Source: Silurus meridionalis
Lineage: Eukaryota > Chordata > Actinopteri > Siluriformes > Siluridae
Assembly: GCF_014805685.1 (NCBI RefSeq)
Contig: NC_060896.1
Coordinates: 9,142,889 to 9,206,888 of the forward strand
Length of the DNA: 64,000 nt
Direction of reading: 5' to 3'
Part shown: one piece after another, positions 39,581 to 49,284 of the stretch
Layout: each line of letters begins with the position of its first letter
Position numbering within the stretch: the stretch's first letter is position 1
Made by a program: the position numbers and the translations under genes
The notes under the pieces: generated by a model
Seen by the model: the letters and a program-made list of their open reading frames with translations, nothing else
What the model was told of the DNA's origin: nothing
Database searches by the model: none

Positions 39581-39637
<57 letters not shown>

Positions 39638-41662
39638 TGACAAAAGGGAAGAGAAAAAGAGTGAAGTGTGAAAGTTTATTACCATGCAGGGCTTTGGGTA
39701 ATTAGGTTCTTTGGGACTCGGGGAAGGTCTCCCGCTGATTGTGGCAGATGAATTGGCAGACTGGGCTGCGGGGTGCCAATACATATTCAACACTCCGGGG
39801 GATGCAGTCTAAAGCGAGAATGAGGGGAAGTATCGATTTCTTCGGCAGCCTAAGATCCGTGGGCCATGATGGACTAGCTCTGATGTAGCGTATTTTTTAT
39901 TTGCTTTGCTAAATAGCCATTTTCAGCAGTGGATCAGATAAATTAGTCATTGTCTTCGTGCCTCGAGGGGGCTGATCAATCCTGACTCTTTCTTACCTTC
40001 CTCCCTAACTCCCACTCAATGAATAGAAATGAGATGGCGAACTCGGCATGCCTTTTAATAAAAAAATAATAAATCAGGTATAATGCCTTTCTTGTTCAAC
40101 GGGACATTCCTTACTATTTGTGCTGCAGTACAGAATGAAATGTAACAAAGCACTCTTATAACCGAAAGCAAAGTCTGCCTGAACCATGGTATATATACTC
40201 TGATTGAATCTTTTTTGTATTTGTTTCTCTGTGGTGGTGTGACATGCTAACGTCAAAGAAAGATGTTGAAAGCACAGTTACTATGATGTTTGACAGAAAA
40301 AAAAAACATCAAAACAAAAAGGACATGGTCAGATTTTGTTGCTCCTAAAATAAAAAAGGCTCAAGGTAATAGAAATAAAAACCCAATGCTTAAAAAGTAC
40401 ACAAAGCAAACTTTAAACTTTAAGAACCTACAGTACAGTATCTAGCGGTTTAAGATGTTATATTGACAGTGTTATTGTGAAAATTGCAGATGTGGAACAT
40501 GATCCGTTTCTGAGTTAACAGCCGAGGAGGTGGGTGATGTGGATATACAGTACTAAAATCCTTAAAGCACTGCTGCATCACTTTCTATTTCTGCATCACA
40601 GAAATGGAGCAACACTGCATTTCTGCTGCCGCCAATATTCGCAGGACAATCAGACAAACAGCATTGTGGGTAATGTAGCAAATCTTTTTGCTGAAAACTT
40701 TGGCCAGAAAAAACAACAACTTAGAATTTGAACTATTAATATTATAAATATCCATAGCAAGTCGTATTCTCTCTAAATACCCCCGATACGAGATTCTTAA
40801 TTCTAGAAGCAGGACTACATTTTTTTAGCTTTATGACAAGACACAAACTTATATAACCGACTATAAGATCGACACTGTTGAACTTCAGGTAACCAGAAAC
40901 CTTGGAAGACATTTTTTTCGATAAAGCCTGAGTAATTAAATATCAACACACGCGAATTGTACAATCAATGTCTCTCATTATTTATCACTTTATTTTAATT
41001 TCATGGTTTTTATATTTTGAATGACAAATTCCATGACAAATTCCTTGTACTTGCAACCCATCATACTTGGCAATAAAGGCAATTCTGAAATCCGCAGTTG
41101 CTTGGCACAGTCACGACTGCAGGAGTCAACTAAATCGTCAATAAAATGAAAAAGCACTTACAGGCGAGAGTTGGCCTACTCCCGATAGCCAGCTTATAGT
41201 AGTGGAGTGCCTCTGAGAACTTGTTGTTCTCCTGGAGAAGCAGACCCCTGAGATAGAAAGAAAAAAAAAGGAGAAAACAGAGGTACTCATTAAGCTGTCA
41301 GCATTCACACACACTACAGCTTGCTTACTGACCTGAAAAGAAGATGCTCACATGTGGAATGAGCTTGGCTTTGCTGTTGTTTTGCCAGAAAACACTTGCT
41401 GCAACATTAATTAGGATATTAATAGGCTATTAACAAGTCAGGGTTAGGGTGAAAAGAGAAATATTGTTGTTTGCACTCAATTTGGTGTCCCTGATTTAGA
41501 CAGCAGCCACCAGTCCATAAGCCATAAGCCTAAAACCTGATAATAACCCTGGCTACTGACTTTCCAGATACATTAATATGCACAATGTGAGCTATAGCCT
41601 GTTCTTATCCCTGGCTTATAAAGCATTATTAGTCTGATGCCAGCTTAATATATAGTGCTTGA

Positions 41663-41701
<39 letters not shown>

Positions 41702-44645
41702 GATTTTAAACTTCATTATTACTCGCTGAGATGGTGGGGTGTAAATTCATCCTTCATCGCCATGCATGACAGGTAGGATAAAAATGGTTTAAAATTAAAT
41801 ACTACATGTAAACCCAAGTCAGAAAAGAAAGTAAGAACAATATTACACAGAACAAACAAAAACTAACTAAATAAATAAATAAATACTGTATACTCATATA
41901 TCCAAACTACAATTTTGACAAATCAGCTAAAAGTACTACTTTTTCACTGGCTCGCGCTATTATCTTGACGATGGGTTAATCGAAAAAATTCATAATAACA
42001 ATAATAAAAAAAAAATCAAATTATAATAATTATACTAATAATAAATAAATAATAATAGTAATAATAATAATAATAATAATACCCACCACCACCCACCCCT
42101 CCGGCTCAACCAATACCACCTCGTCAGATAAGTATATTTCAAAGGTTTATATATATATATATACCTATACATATTATATAAGATTTATACCATAGAAATA
42201 ATAATAATAACAATAAATATGGTGAAAAAGAAATGCACCCTGAATGAATCGCATGTTAATAAATATAGTGCCGTTAAAACTAATGCCGTTAACGTTATTA
42301 ACAGGTACATTTTGACAGCCCTATATATATAAGCGAACATTAGCTCGTTTGTTATTGAATTTGGACAGTTTTTTCACTACATAACGTTCATTAACTTCTA
42401 AGTGAACTGGGGCAATTACATAGTAGCTAGCTGGCTAGACAGACAGACAGACAGACAGACAGATAGACGTGTTGAAAATTGTGTACAATATATACGACGT
42501 ATATGTGAAAAAGAAAATGAGAGAAAATTTCATTTAAAGCAAGATGTGTGAAAGGCACAATACATGTAGAGAAATTTGAGATATAAACTTACAAAATGAG
42601 GTACTGTACAAACGTTACAATAAATAAACAGCGGATATACAGATATTTAGACGATTATCTCGGATATGCTATTAAGTTACAATTACATACTGTTATACGA
42701 ATAGATATATAAGGTTATTATAATGTTATTAAAATACATTAGGTTAATATCAGTTAATCTAATATTACAATTAATAAAGAAGACGTTGTAGCTCAGTGAT
42801 CAAGTGAAGAGACTCAGGCACCCAAGCTGCCACTGTTGCTGCAAAGTTGCGAAGAAAGAAAGAATTTGACTGTGCTGTAGTGTATATATAAAGAGTAATA
42901 TACTTTCTTTCCTTTTATTCACTAACATTTTAGTTAATCGGCTGATAATAGCATGGCTAGAACTTAGCCTAATTTTATTATCCTAATTATGCTTAAAGAT
43001 TGAAGTGGTGAAACTTTATCATTATTTGGTGTACTGCTTGAACTTTTATGTACAGTGTGTAATACATTCTAGGTATAAATACACTGACTCCTGGGGTTCA
43101 TAAGAAAGCTGCAGTGTCCCTGCAGGGGACAGATGAATGATTAATGATAGTATATGCAGTTGAAAAAATATTTTTTTGAGGAATCCGTCGAGAGTTTGCC
43201 TCAGCTGTCCCAAGCGAAAAAGATAAACGCTCACTCACAAGTTATACAGCATGTCAGCCATGTTCCTCCGGTAGTACAGAGCGTTTCTGTATGCTCGCTC
43301 AGCCTCTGCCATCTTCCCCTGGTTCTTCAAGACATTTCCCAGGTTTCCCCAAGCTACAGCAGAAAGTAGAGACAGAATTGAAGCTTTTTCAGAAATAACA
43401 GTTTTCAAACATAATTTAATTACTGGCTACATAAAAATCCCATTAGCCCAGCACTTGCCTATTATAGATTCTGCTTTTTCATAAAGGAAAAAAAATCACA
43501 TTCTTTATTATTATCAAAAATAGATTAGATTATAAATGCAATAGATAATTGTATAGTAATTTTTACTATATTTACTTTTAAGAAAGAAAAAAAGAAAATG
43601 CAATGAGCATGATGAATGTTGAAAGACCACATACTAAAGATAAATATGTCCCAAATGAAAAGGTAAAAACAGAATTCAAAAAGTTTGGACTATCCATGCT
43701 AAGGCCAGTATTCTCATGTATCACCTTGTATGAAGCCTCAGTGCTCCACTGTCAATTCAGAGTCAATCATAATTTTATAAATCACAAAAAAAGCATAGAA
43801 ATATTTAACTGACCTTTAGCAGGGTTTACAGTTATCCCTGACTTGTACAGCATCTCCTCATTATGCCAGTCCTGGTTCCTCTGAAATGTCTTAACTCCAA
43901 ACAGCAGCACCAGAGAAGTACTGCAGGCAAGCACCAGAGTCCTAGATGAGTTTGTCCTTAATCTGATCCAGAGTGCCCTCATCCCCACTGCCACCAGCAG
44001 ACAAAAGCCCATGCTGGGGATATAGAGGACCCTCTCTGCCACCACAAAACCAACATAGAAGAAGAGGTTGGTGGCAGGGAGAAAAGGAATGGCTAACAGC
44101 CCTAATGAGAAGACCACAACATTCTCAGTGGTGGGCAAAGAAGTCCTAGATGTATAGTGCTTTTTTGTCCCATTGAGCCCATTTGTCTGAACAGAGTCCG
44201 AATCTGGAATGGAATGTTCATAGTCAGAATGATAACTGTGCCCGTTGGCGCTGGGCTTTCCGTTTGCTACATGGGCTTTCCCATTTGTCTCCTTCTCTTT
44301 GAATGTTCGAGTAAAAAGGCCAAACCATGCCAGTGCCAGCAGTGTGGCGTAAAATATGATGGAGTGGAGGTTTCTCCAATCTGTGATGCTCCTCAGAAGA
44401 GGTAGCGCGTCCATCGACCAATCAAAGCTTAACCTGTCCGGGCAAAGGAGGAGCCACACGTTCATGGCGGGCAGGTAGAAGAAGGTGAGTACCCTGGTCA
44501 GAAAACATGGGCAGTCTGCTGCAGGGTTGTCAGAGTTGGAGAAGTTTGGAGGTTTGTTGCCCATCCAGTACAGACGGAACCCCAGCAGGAAGATCCCCCA
44601 GGAGCCCAGAAGAAACACACTTAACAGGAGGCGCATGTTCTTTTT
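24346..44645 (-). CDS. tmtc2: tmtc2, exons 3-12 (3' part of the gene)
   Basis: Ten minus-strand exons join in frame to 619 codons plus a TGA stop: 43814-44645, 43239-43353, 41162-41247, 39385-39569, 39181-39259, 35912-36033, 33214-33295, 30493-30607, 26863-26926 and 24346-24525. All introns between them are GT-AG. The protein has several membrane segments and the DUF1736 region (around RLYWMGNKPP), then a long run of TPR repeats ending in MEKQGL near the C-terminus, which is specific to vertebrate TMTC2. TMTC proteins are multi-pass ER membrane proteins of the GT-C type that support O-mannosylation of cadherin-type domains. TMTC2 is also reported to bind SERCA2B and calnexin. Vertebrate TMTC2 is about 836 residues, so about 217 N-terminal residues, normally encoded by exons 1-2, lie beyond 64000. 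Exon numbers assume that layout. Fish can have tmtc2a and tmtc2b, and I cannot tell which this is. Confidence 0.95.
24526..26862 (-). other. tmtc2 intron 11
   Basis: A GT-AG intron of 2,337 bp. It contains a C-rich tract on the plus strand at 25795-25840 (G-rich on the transcript) and otherwise unique-looking AT-rich sequence. I recognise no transposon in it. Confidence 0.9.
25795..25840 (-). other. G-quadruplex-type tract on the tmtc2 strand
   Basis: The plus strand is CCCCCTCCCCTCCCCTCCCC followed by CACCTCATCCCC. The transcript strand therefore has at least four G4-G5 runs separated by single A bases. Confidence 0.7.
26863..26926 (-). CDS. tmtc2: tmtc2 exon 11: TPR
   Basis: A 64-nt exon completing an Arg codon (AG|A) and encoding QASLNDAAEKYYKQAASL then RPD, residues 540-560. 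It ends at a codon boundary. Acceptor is ttacag, donor gtgagt. Confidence 0.92.
28036..28454 (+). repeat. Intronic duplicated segment, copy A
   Basis: Matches 29850-30303 almost throughout, in the same orientation: GGAGACACTTTTCTAGATTA, GATACCATCTGTTTAGATCT and GTTGTGTGTCTCTAA recur in order. It includes the hAT-like insertion 28166-28304. Confidence 0.9.
28166..28304. mobile_element. hAT-like MITE inside copy A
   Basis: CAGGGGTGTCCAATC ... GATTGGACACCCGTG forms terminal inverted repeats of about 15 bp. Internally deleted relative to the copy at 29980. Confidence 0.7.
29850..30303 (+). repeat. Intronic duplicated segment, copy B
   Basis: Direct copy of 28036-28454, about 1.8 kb further on. 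It keeps a longer version of the internal hAT-like insertion. Confidence 0.9.
29980..30154. mobile_element. hAT-like MITE inside copy B
   Basis: Termini CAGGGGTGTCCAATC and GACTGGACACCCCTG. The flanks GTCCTGTC and GTCTAGTC agree at six of eight bases, fitting an aged 8-bp target duplication of hAT elements. Confidence 0.75.
30493..30607 (-). CDS. tmtc2: tmtc2 exon 10: TPR
   Basis: A 115-nt exon encoding QFLLEESRLLEAAEMAQKAA then QLDSEEFDVVFSAAHML, residues 502-538, between split Gly and Arg codons. Acceptor is cctcag, donor gtaaga. Sequence and phase agree with vertebrate TMTC2. Confidence 0.94.
30608..33213 (-). other. tmtc2 intron 9
   Basis: A GT-AG intron of 2,606 bp. The part near exon 9 (32600-33200) is very AT-rich with poly-A/T runs. 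The stretch 31200-32140 is more balanced in composition and could be an old repeat or relic that I cannot name. Confidence 0.9.
33214..33295 (-). CDS. tmtc2: tmtc2 exon 9: TPR
   Basis: An 82-nt exon encoding GQKAEAEKYFVKAIQLDPTK then GNCYMHY, residues 474-500, and the first base of a Gly codon. AEKYFVKAIQLDP is a textbook second TPR helix. Acceptor is atttag, donor gtaagc. A short CA run (33306-33327) lies just upstream of the acceptor on the transcript. Confidence 0.93.
34349..34625. mobile_element. Tc1-like terminal fragment
   Basis: Contains CACATTTTGTTGTTATAGCC, AATACCCCATAATGACAATG and CCTTTGGCACCAATTACAGT, the subterminal untranslated region of a common fish Tc1 family (from memory). 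No transposase. Confidence 0.65.
34984..35013 (-). other. C/G homopolymer tract, G-quadruplex candidate
   Basis: Three to four C runs of 6 to 13 on the plus strand; the tmtc2 strand therefore has long G runs in intron 8. Confidence 0.75.
35912..36033 (-). CDS. tmtc2: tmtc2 exon 8: TPR
   Basis: A 122-nt exon encoding EAYIRMNKLADAEYWYRESL then RAKPDHIPAHLTYGKLLSMT, residues 434-473, ending in phase 0. The TPR pattern is clear (DAEYWYRESL, AHLTYGKLL). Acceptor is ttacag, donor gtaaga. Confidence 0.94.
36034..39180 (-). other. tmtc2 intron 7
   Basis: A GT-AG intron of 3,147 bp. It carries an interspersed repeat at 37205-37620. The rest, including a GC-richer part at 36370-36600, shows no gene. 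Confidence 0.9.
37205..37620 (-). repeat. Interspersed repeat of unknown class
   Basis: GTCAAGTCAAGAAGCTTTTA, then TTGTCATTTCAACCATATAT, a beginning I recall from many copies in fish genomes. The TTGAC-like edge on the minus strand suggests a retroelement tail. No coding capacity seen. Right border approximate. Confidence 0.55.
39181..39259 (-). CDS. tmtc2: tmtc2 exon 7: TPR
   Basis: A 79-nt exon beginning at a codon boundary with EALSVYKEAIQKMPKQF and continuing APQSLYNMM. It ends one base into a Gly codon completed by exon 8. Acceptor is ccacag, donor gtgagt. Only 125 bp separate it from exon 6, the shortest intron of the gene here. Confidence 0.93.
39385..39569 (-). CDS. tmtc2: tmtc2 exon 6: TPR
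   Basis: A 185-nt exon for residues 346-406. It starts AYLNTGIILMNQGRFDEAKR and ends LYNLGKLLHEQGHQE in phase 0. Between these is DENLKDPHAHKSSVTSC, an insertion between TPR units typical of TMTC2. The acceptor (ctctctcag) is fed by an unusually long CT-dinucleotide tract at 39589-39635. Donor is gtgagt. Confidence 0.94.
39570..41161 (-). other. tmtc2 intron 5
   Basis: A GT-AG intron of 1,592 bp. Its 3' end on the transcript is an expanded CT repeat (39589-39635 on the plus strand as GA). A GC-richer, non-repetitive block lies at 39690-39900. Confidence 0.9.
39589..39635. repeat. (GA)n / (CT)n microsatellite at a splice acceptor
   Basis: About 23 GA units on the plus strand; on the tmtc2 transcript strand this is a CU tract ending about 19 bases before exon 6. 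Confidence 0.97.
41162..41247 (-). CDS. tmtc2: tmtc2 exon 5: TPR
   Basis: An 86-nt exon encoding GLLLQENNKFSEALHYYKLA followed by IGSRPTLA, a TPR helix pair. It begins with the last base of a Leu codon and ends with the first base of a Ser codon completed in exon 6. Acceptor is tctcag, donor gtaagt. Confidence 0.93.
41663..41701. repeat. (ATT)n microsatellite
   Basis: About 12 ATT units in intron 4. Confidence 0.95.
42040..42080. repeat. (AAT)n microsatellite
   Basis: Imperfect AAT/AATA repeat in intron 4. Confidence 0.9.
42433..42463. repeat. (AGAC)n microsatellite
   Basis: About seven AGAC units in intron 4. Confidence 0.9.
42785..42895 (+). mobile_element. tRNA-derived SINE, internally deleted
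   Basis: TAGCTCAGTGAT at 42789-42800 is a pol III box A of tRNA type. Further on are CCAAGCTGCCACTGTTG and AAAGAATTTGACTGTGCTG, which recur in 58801-58958. The tRNA part and the middle are shortened. Antisense to tmtc2. Confidence 0.65.
43239..43353 (-). CDS. tmtc2: tmtc2 exon 4: first TPR units
   Basis: A 115-nt exon. It starts by completing an Ala codon split with exon 3 (G|CT) and ends two bases into a Leu codon (TT|G). It encodes WGNLGNVLKNQGKMAEAE then RAYRNALYYRRNMADMLYN, the start of the TPR array. The signature spacing W/L-G-Y-A is visible as WGNLG...AEAERAYRNAL. Acceptor is ctgtag, donor gtgagt. Confidence 0.93.
43354..43813 (-). other. tmtc2 intron 3
   Basis: A GT-AG intron of 460 bp, AT-rich. 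No other feature seen. Confidence 0.9.
43814..44645 (-). CDS. tmtc2: tmtc2 exon 3: membrane domain and DUF1736
   Basis: An 832-nt exon encoding residues 1-277 of the in-window protein plus one base. The acceptor is ...tttag before AAA AAG AAC ATG. The donor is gtcagtt after GCT AAA G. Hydrophobic segments lie near residues 7-26, 47-68, 92-112, 176-235 and 245-262. The DUF1736 part contains GNKPPNFSNSDNPAAD and LSFDWSMDALPLL. A hydrophilic loop at about residues 113-175, rich in Asn, Gly and Ser, is the poorly conserved part of the family. The exon then has PATNLFFYVGFVVAERVLYI, a strongly conserved TMTC block. The open frame with its own ATG at 44634-44636 is an internal methionine, not a translation start, because the frame continues upstream to the splice acceptor. 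Confidence 0.95.
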
Positions 44646-45319
44646 CTAAAGCACAGAGAAAACAGCAATGAAAATCACAATTTTGACCGCAAAGAGAAAT
44701 ATTTATAGAAATTGGGCCAAAGCAGTTTTATGGTTGGTTTGTGAATTTCAAACCAGAACTTGAATCTTTACCAGATCCTGCCTTTAACATGACAACTGCT
44801 GGAGCTCATGAGTGCAATTTGGAACACAATATGCTTTCATGCACATTTCAGTCAACCCTGAGGTACATGCTTCAGAATGCATGATTCACCATGACATCAT
44901 TCAGCATTATATAAAAAGAATCAGTCCATTTTATTTTTTAGTTTAAAGGATACGTGATCAGGGCTAGAAGTATAATATTCTTGGCCAGTCTACAACTTCC
45001 ATATCTTTTCTGCTCTAATGGGGTTGAAATTTTAAAATAAACGATGGGGATGTTGGTGCGTAACTTGGTTGGGGCATAAATAAAAATAAAAGCAAGTGTG
45101 CCACCTTTAGGTACATGTTAAGAGCTATCTATCTATCTACCCAACAGCAGTGGCAATATTTGATGCAGTCAAAAATGCTTATGTCATAAGGTTGATCACA
45201 ATGAGGAAAAAGAGCTACTTTTTATTGTTCCTACAGACAATACCTTTTTATTGTTCCCTATTGTTTAGTCTTTTGAAATACCCTGAGCATATACATGCTA
45301 ACTAGCCTTATTCTTCATA

Positions 45320-46477
45320 CACTCACCGGCCACTTTATTAGGTACACCTTACTAGTACCGGGTTGGACCGCCTTTTGCCTTCAGCAAAGATTCAACAAGG
45401 TACTGGAAACATTCCTCAGAGATTTTGGTCCATATTGACATGATAGCATCACGCAGTTGCTGCACATCCATGATGCGAATCTCCTGCTCCACCACATCCC
45501 AAAGGTGCTCTATTGGATTGAGATCTGGTGACTGTGAAGGCCATTTGAGTACAGTGAACACATTGTCATGTTCAAGATACCAGTCTGAGATGATTTATGA
45601 CATGGTGCGTTATCCCTGGAAGTAGCCATCAGAAGATGGGTACACTGTGGTCATAAAGGGATGGACATGGTCAGCAACAATACTCAGGTAGGCTGTGGCG
45701 TTGACACGATGCTCAATTGGTACTAATGGGCCCAAAGTGTGCCAAGAAAATATCCCCCACACCATTACACCACCACCACCAGCCTGAACCATTGATACAA
45801 GGCAGGATGGCTCCATGCTTTCATGTTGTTGATGCCAAATTCTGACCCTACCATCCGAATGTCGCAGCAGAAATCGAGACCCATCAGACCAGGCAACGTT
45901 TTTCCAATCGTCCATTGTCCAATTTTGGTGAGCCTGTGCGAATTGTAGCCTAAGTTTCCTGTTCTTAGCTGTCAGGAGTGGCACCCGGTGTGGTCTTCTG
46001 CTGCTGTAGCCCATCCGCCTCAAGGTTCGACGCGTTGTGTGTTCAGAGATGCTCTTCTGCATACCTCGGTTGTAACGAGTGGTTATTTGAGTTACTGTTG
46101 CCTTTCTATCAGCTCGAACCAGTCTGGCCATTCTCCTCTGACCTCTGGCATCAACAAGGCATTTGCGCCCACAGAACTGCCGCTCACTGGATATTTTCTC
46201 TTTTTCTGACTTTTCTCTGTAAACCCTAGAGATGGTTGTGCGTAAAAATCCCAGTAGATCAGCAGTTTCTGAAATACTCAGACCAGCCTGTCTGGCACCA
46301 ACAACCATGCCACGTTCAAAGTCACTTAAATCACCTTTCTTCCCCATTCTGACGCTCGGTTTGAACTGCAGCAGATTGTCTTGACGCAGATCGAGTTGCT
46401 GCCATGTGACTGGCTGATTAGAAATTTGCGTTAACTTGCAGTTGGACAGGTATACCTAATAAAGTGGCCGGTGAGTG
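45320..46477 (-). mobile_element. Tc1-like DNA transposon, near complete
   Basis: Terminal inverted repeats CACTCACCGGCCACTTTATT and AATAAAGTGGCCGGTGAGTG between TA target sites (45318-45319, 46478-46479). At 1,158 bp it is slightly shorter than typical full-length copies. It carries one transposase gene on the minus strand, broken by a frameshift. It is the best preserved DNA transposon in the window. Confidence 0.92.
45352..46347 (-). pseudogene. Tc1 transposase, frameshifted
   Basis: The first frame (46347-45610, 245 codons) begins MGKKGDLSDFERGMVVGARQ with the paired-type DNA-binding domain, then RRPHRVPLLTAKN, then the DDE domain with DDWKNVAWSDGSRFLL (first catalytic Asp in WSD) and GGGVMVWGIF. 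At about 45612 the frame shifts, next to the segment that should hold the second catalytic Asp. The C-terminal part continues in another frame (45561-45352) with LKWPSQSPDLNPIEHLW, which carries the last acidic residue, and ends LKAKGGPTRY. Full-length family members are about 340 residues. Not functional as it stands, but little decayed otherwise. Confidence 0.9.
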
Positions 46478-47432
46478 TATATCACAAATCTGATTATGGA
46501 TGTATAAGCTTTGTGATCACAGTGAGGTACGTTTGCACTTGACTAAGTTGCTTTAAGAAAGCAGTGCCACAGGGGTGGACAAATAATGTATTCATTAGCA
46601 AGGTAAAAAAACAAACGCCAATGTGCTGCCTAGGACCATGTCTGGTTATTTGAAAAGCAAACTGATAAAACCAAAAATTGATTGCTAATGATGTATTATA
46701 TTATGGTCTGTCTGAATAGTATTCCAGTGTGATTGGTTGGAAGGTGTGACTGTTGAATGCACAAGTAATTGTGAACAGTTTAATAATCATCCTCAATTAA
46801 TGATTATAAATCATAAAATAGTAATAGACATTTATAGTTGCAAAAAAGAGTGAGCAATTTACACACACTTACACAATCTCTCTTTCTCTCATTACTATGT
46901 ACATAGGAAAGCTGATTTGACAGCTTTGATTTGGGCATTCTCAAGAACACAGTTTCAGCATTAAGGTTTGTTGCACCACACTGAATCGTATTAGTGATAT
47001 AAAGAATTGCTTCAGAGAAGTCAGTAGGGTTTATTTTTCTTTTTTTATACGATGTTAAACCGTCCTATCTACTGTTCCTATCCACAAATTTAAAACGACC
47101 AGAGATTCAATCTGCTTGTCCAAGGAGCCTGTGCTAGTGATTTGTCAAGCACAGCCATTTATCCAACTTCCTCATTTATTACAACTGATTTATTATGTAA
47201 AACATAGACAATACTGATGAGAACCTCGACAATACAAGACAAAGTATTTTCTGTGCTTCCCAATAGCAGCATGCAACAGTATTGATTTCCCCTGTCTTTA
47301 TCATTTTTGTTTTTATTCATTGTAAACAGAAAAGCCCTCTCAAGGGGAATCTCTTAAAGAGGCCAATTTCTGCTGTAAGCTTTCTAATCTTATTATCTAC
47401 ACTGGCACTTAGGTATCTCCCCCCCACCCCCA

Positions 47433-47433
<1 letters not shown>
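46478..47433. other. Intron 2 sequence, nothing recognised
   Basis: AT-rich, no gene or named repeat seen. Confidence 0.5.

Positions 47434-47500
<67 letters not shown>
47434..47500. repeat. (CA)n microsatellite
   Basis: About 30 CA units preceded by a C run. Confidence 0.97.
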
Positions 47501-49284
47501 GGCAAAACTCTAATGCACTTATATAGTAGCGTTATATAATAGATGTTCCAGTAAAATAAGGACCACATACAACTTATTTTAATTCCCTAATTTTACCTTC
47601 CATTGAAAGGGCTGCATCAACATTGGGCATATCGATTTGTCCAGTCCAGGTCAGTATGGGGAAAAACTGCCTGAGTGTGCATTATAGTAATGATACTCCT
47701 ACAAAATAAGTGAAATACATCAGCTCAGAGTGACAGTTAATTAGTGTTAAAAACGGCACGTCTAGGAGGGATTGATCAGGTTTTTATATCTTAGCTTGCA
47801 GGTGAAGCATACAAGCCCACAAGGGCAAAATACACAACGAAGAAAAGTGGACGTAAAATGGTCCATCCCAGTGGCATATTTAAGCAGCGGGCTATAGAGG
47901 CCAAGCGGAACAAGCCGACTAAAGAGAAATGCAGAAACACTTGGTGCAGCTGAGAGGAAGTCTGAATAAGCATAAAGCACACCAGGATGCAAGCAAAGTG
48001 GAAGTCTGAAGAACAGTACACGGAAAATATATATATTAGCGGTATGACAGTACACAAAGTGCATGGTTTGGCACAAACCTCGTTTTTAAGTCACGGTTCA
48101 GTTCACTTTCAGTTAGGTTTGGGGAAAGAAATGCAAAACGTAAAATTGCTTTTCTTTTTTTTAACGCAGTTTATTATTATTAAAATTTGTGGACATCAAC
48201 AGTTTACATTTTTAAAGCAATTTTAAATGCCTGCTTGGTTAAATAATATGTCAAATTTTATTTTATAATATTTTATACAAATAAAATAATTTCCAATTAA
48301 TGCAATGCATTTTTATTATGTTGATTAATTTGAGTAAACAATTAAATTGGTACAAATCAACTATTAAATAAATGGAAAAGATTAGTATTTTTTTTTTAGC
48401 TTTGTTACATAAAATTTTAATTTTCTAATGATACGTTGTACTTAACTGTTCTACTTATTTCAGCATACTTTAACAAATGTATTCATTCCTTCCATCCTTT
48501 ATTCATTCACTTCCTTGATATGCGGAATTGTCAGAATTTTCTCCTTTTTAGAGAAATTCTTGAAGCTGGACACAAAAAGCTAAAGCATCCAAAATGCTAG
48601 CCTTTTAACCTTAGCCTAACCACTTACTGTTTCGCGGCTAACGTTAGAGCTATGGATTCTTCAGCATTCATGCATGCACAAAACAAATCTTATTTCCGGT
48701 ATTCATACGGAATATGTAGCCACATTGGCACTGCTTTAACTCTTTTCTTTTTCTATACCACTGACATTGTTGTGTAAGTTTTCAAGGTTATTACAAAAGA
48801 ATGTAATGCGTAAATGTATTTTTATTCATATGTGACATTCACAAACATTTTAAAAGCTAGTCATACTTCAAGAAATCATTTCTGCGCTTGTGCATATTTT
48901 CCCCCCAATAAATCCAATTACCACACAATGCCTTTGAGGAATGATGTGATTAGCACCTGTATGTCAACATGCTTGCTACTAAATAAACACACATGCTAAA
49001 TTAATTAGTGTTAAAAGGATCATCTCGGAAACAGAGGCATGCTTATGGAATGCACACCTCAGTGTACAGATTAGTCTTCGAAGGACAACCTAACCTGGCC
49101 TAGTTTCACTAAGAGGCATTACTATGTGACGTTGAGTAACACAAGACCGGTCCAAGGTGATTACACAGTATGCAGATATGTCTGGAGAAGTCAAATTCCA
49201 CTGTTTAAATGATTGAGAAAAAAAAAAAGGAAGTAGCCGTTCGAAATGCATCACAATCTGTTCACACAGATTTCTGATTTGTTC
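47501..49284. other. Intron 2 sequence, nothing recognised
   Basis: AT-rich. No gene or named repeat seen. Confidence 0.5.

Larger units (their letters stand above)
41248..43238 (-). other. tmtc2 intron 4
   Basis: A GT-AG intron of 1,991 bp containing ATT/AAT microsatellites (41663-41701, 42040-42080), an AGAC run (42433-42463) and a deleted SINE (42785-42895) in antisense orientation to the gene. Confidence 0.9.

Noticed and set aside
44157..44421. Frames on both strands overlapping tmtc2 exon 3
   Set aside because: Shadows of the real coding frame, which is spliced in phase with its neighbours.
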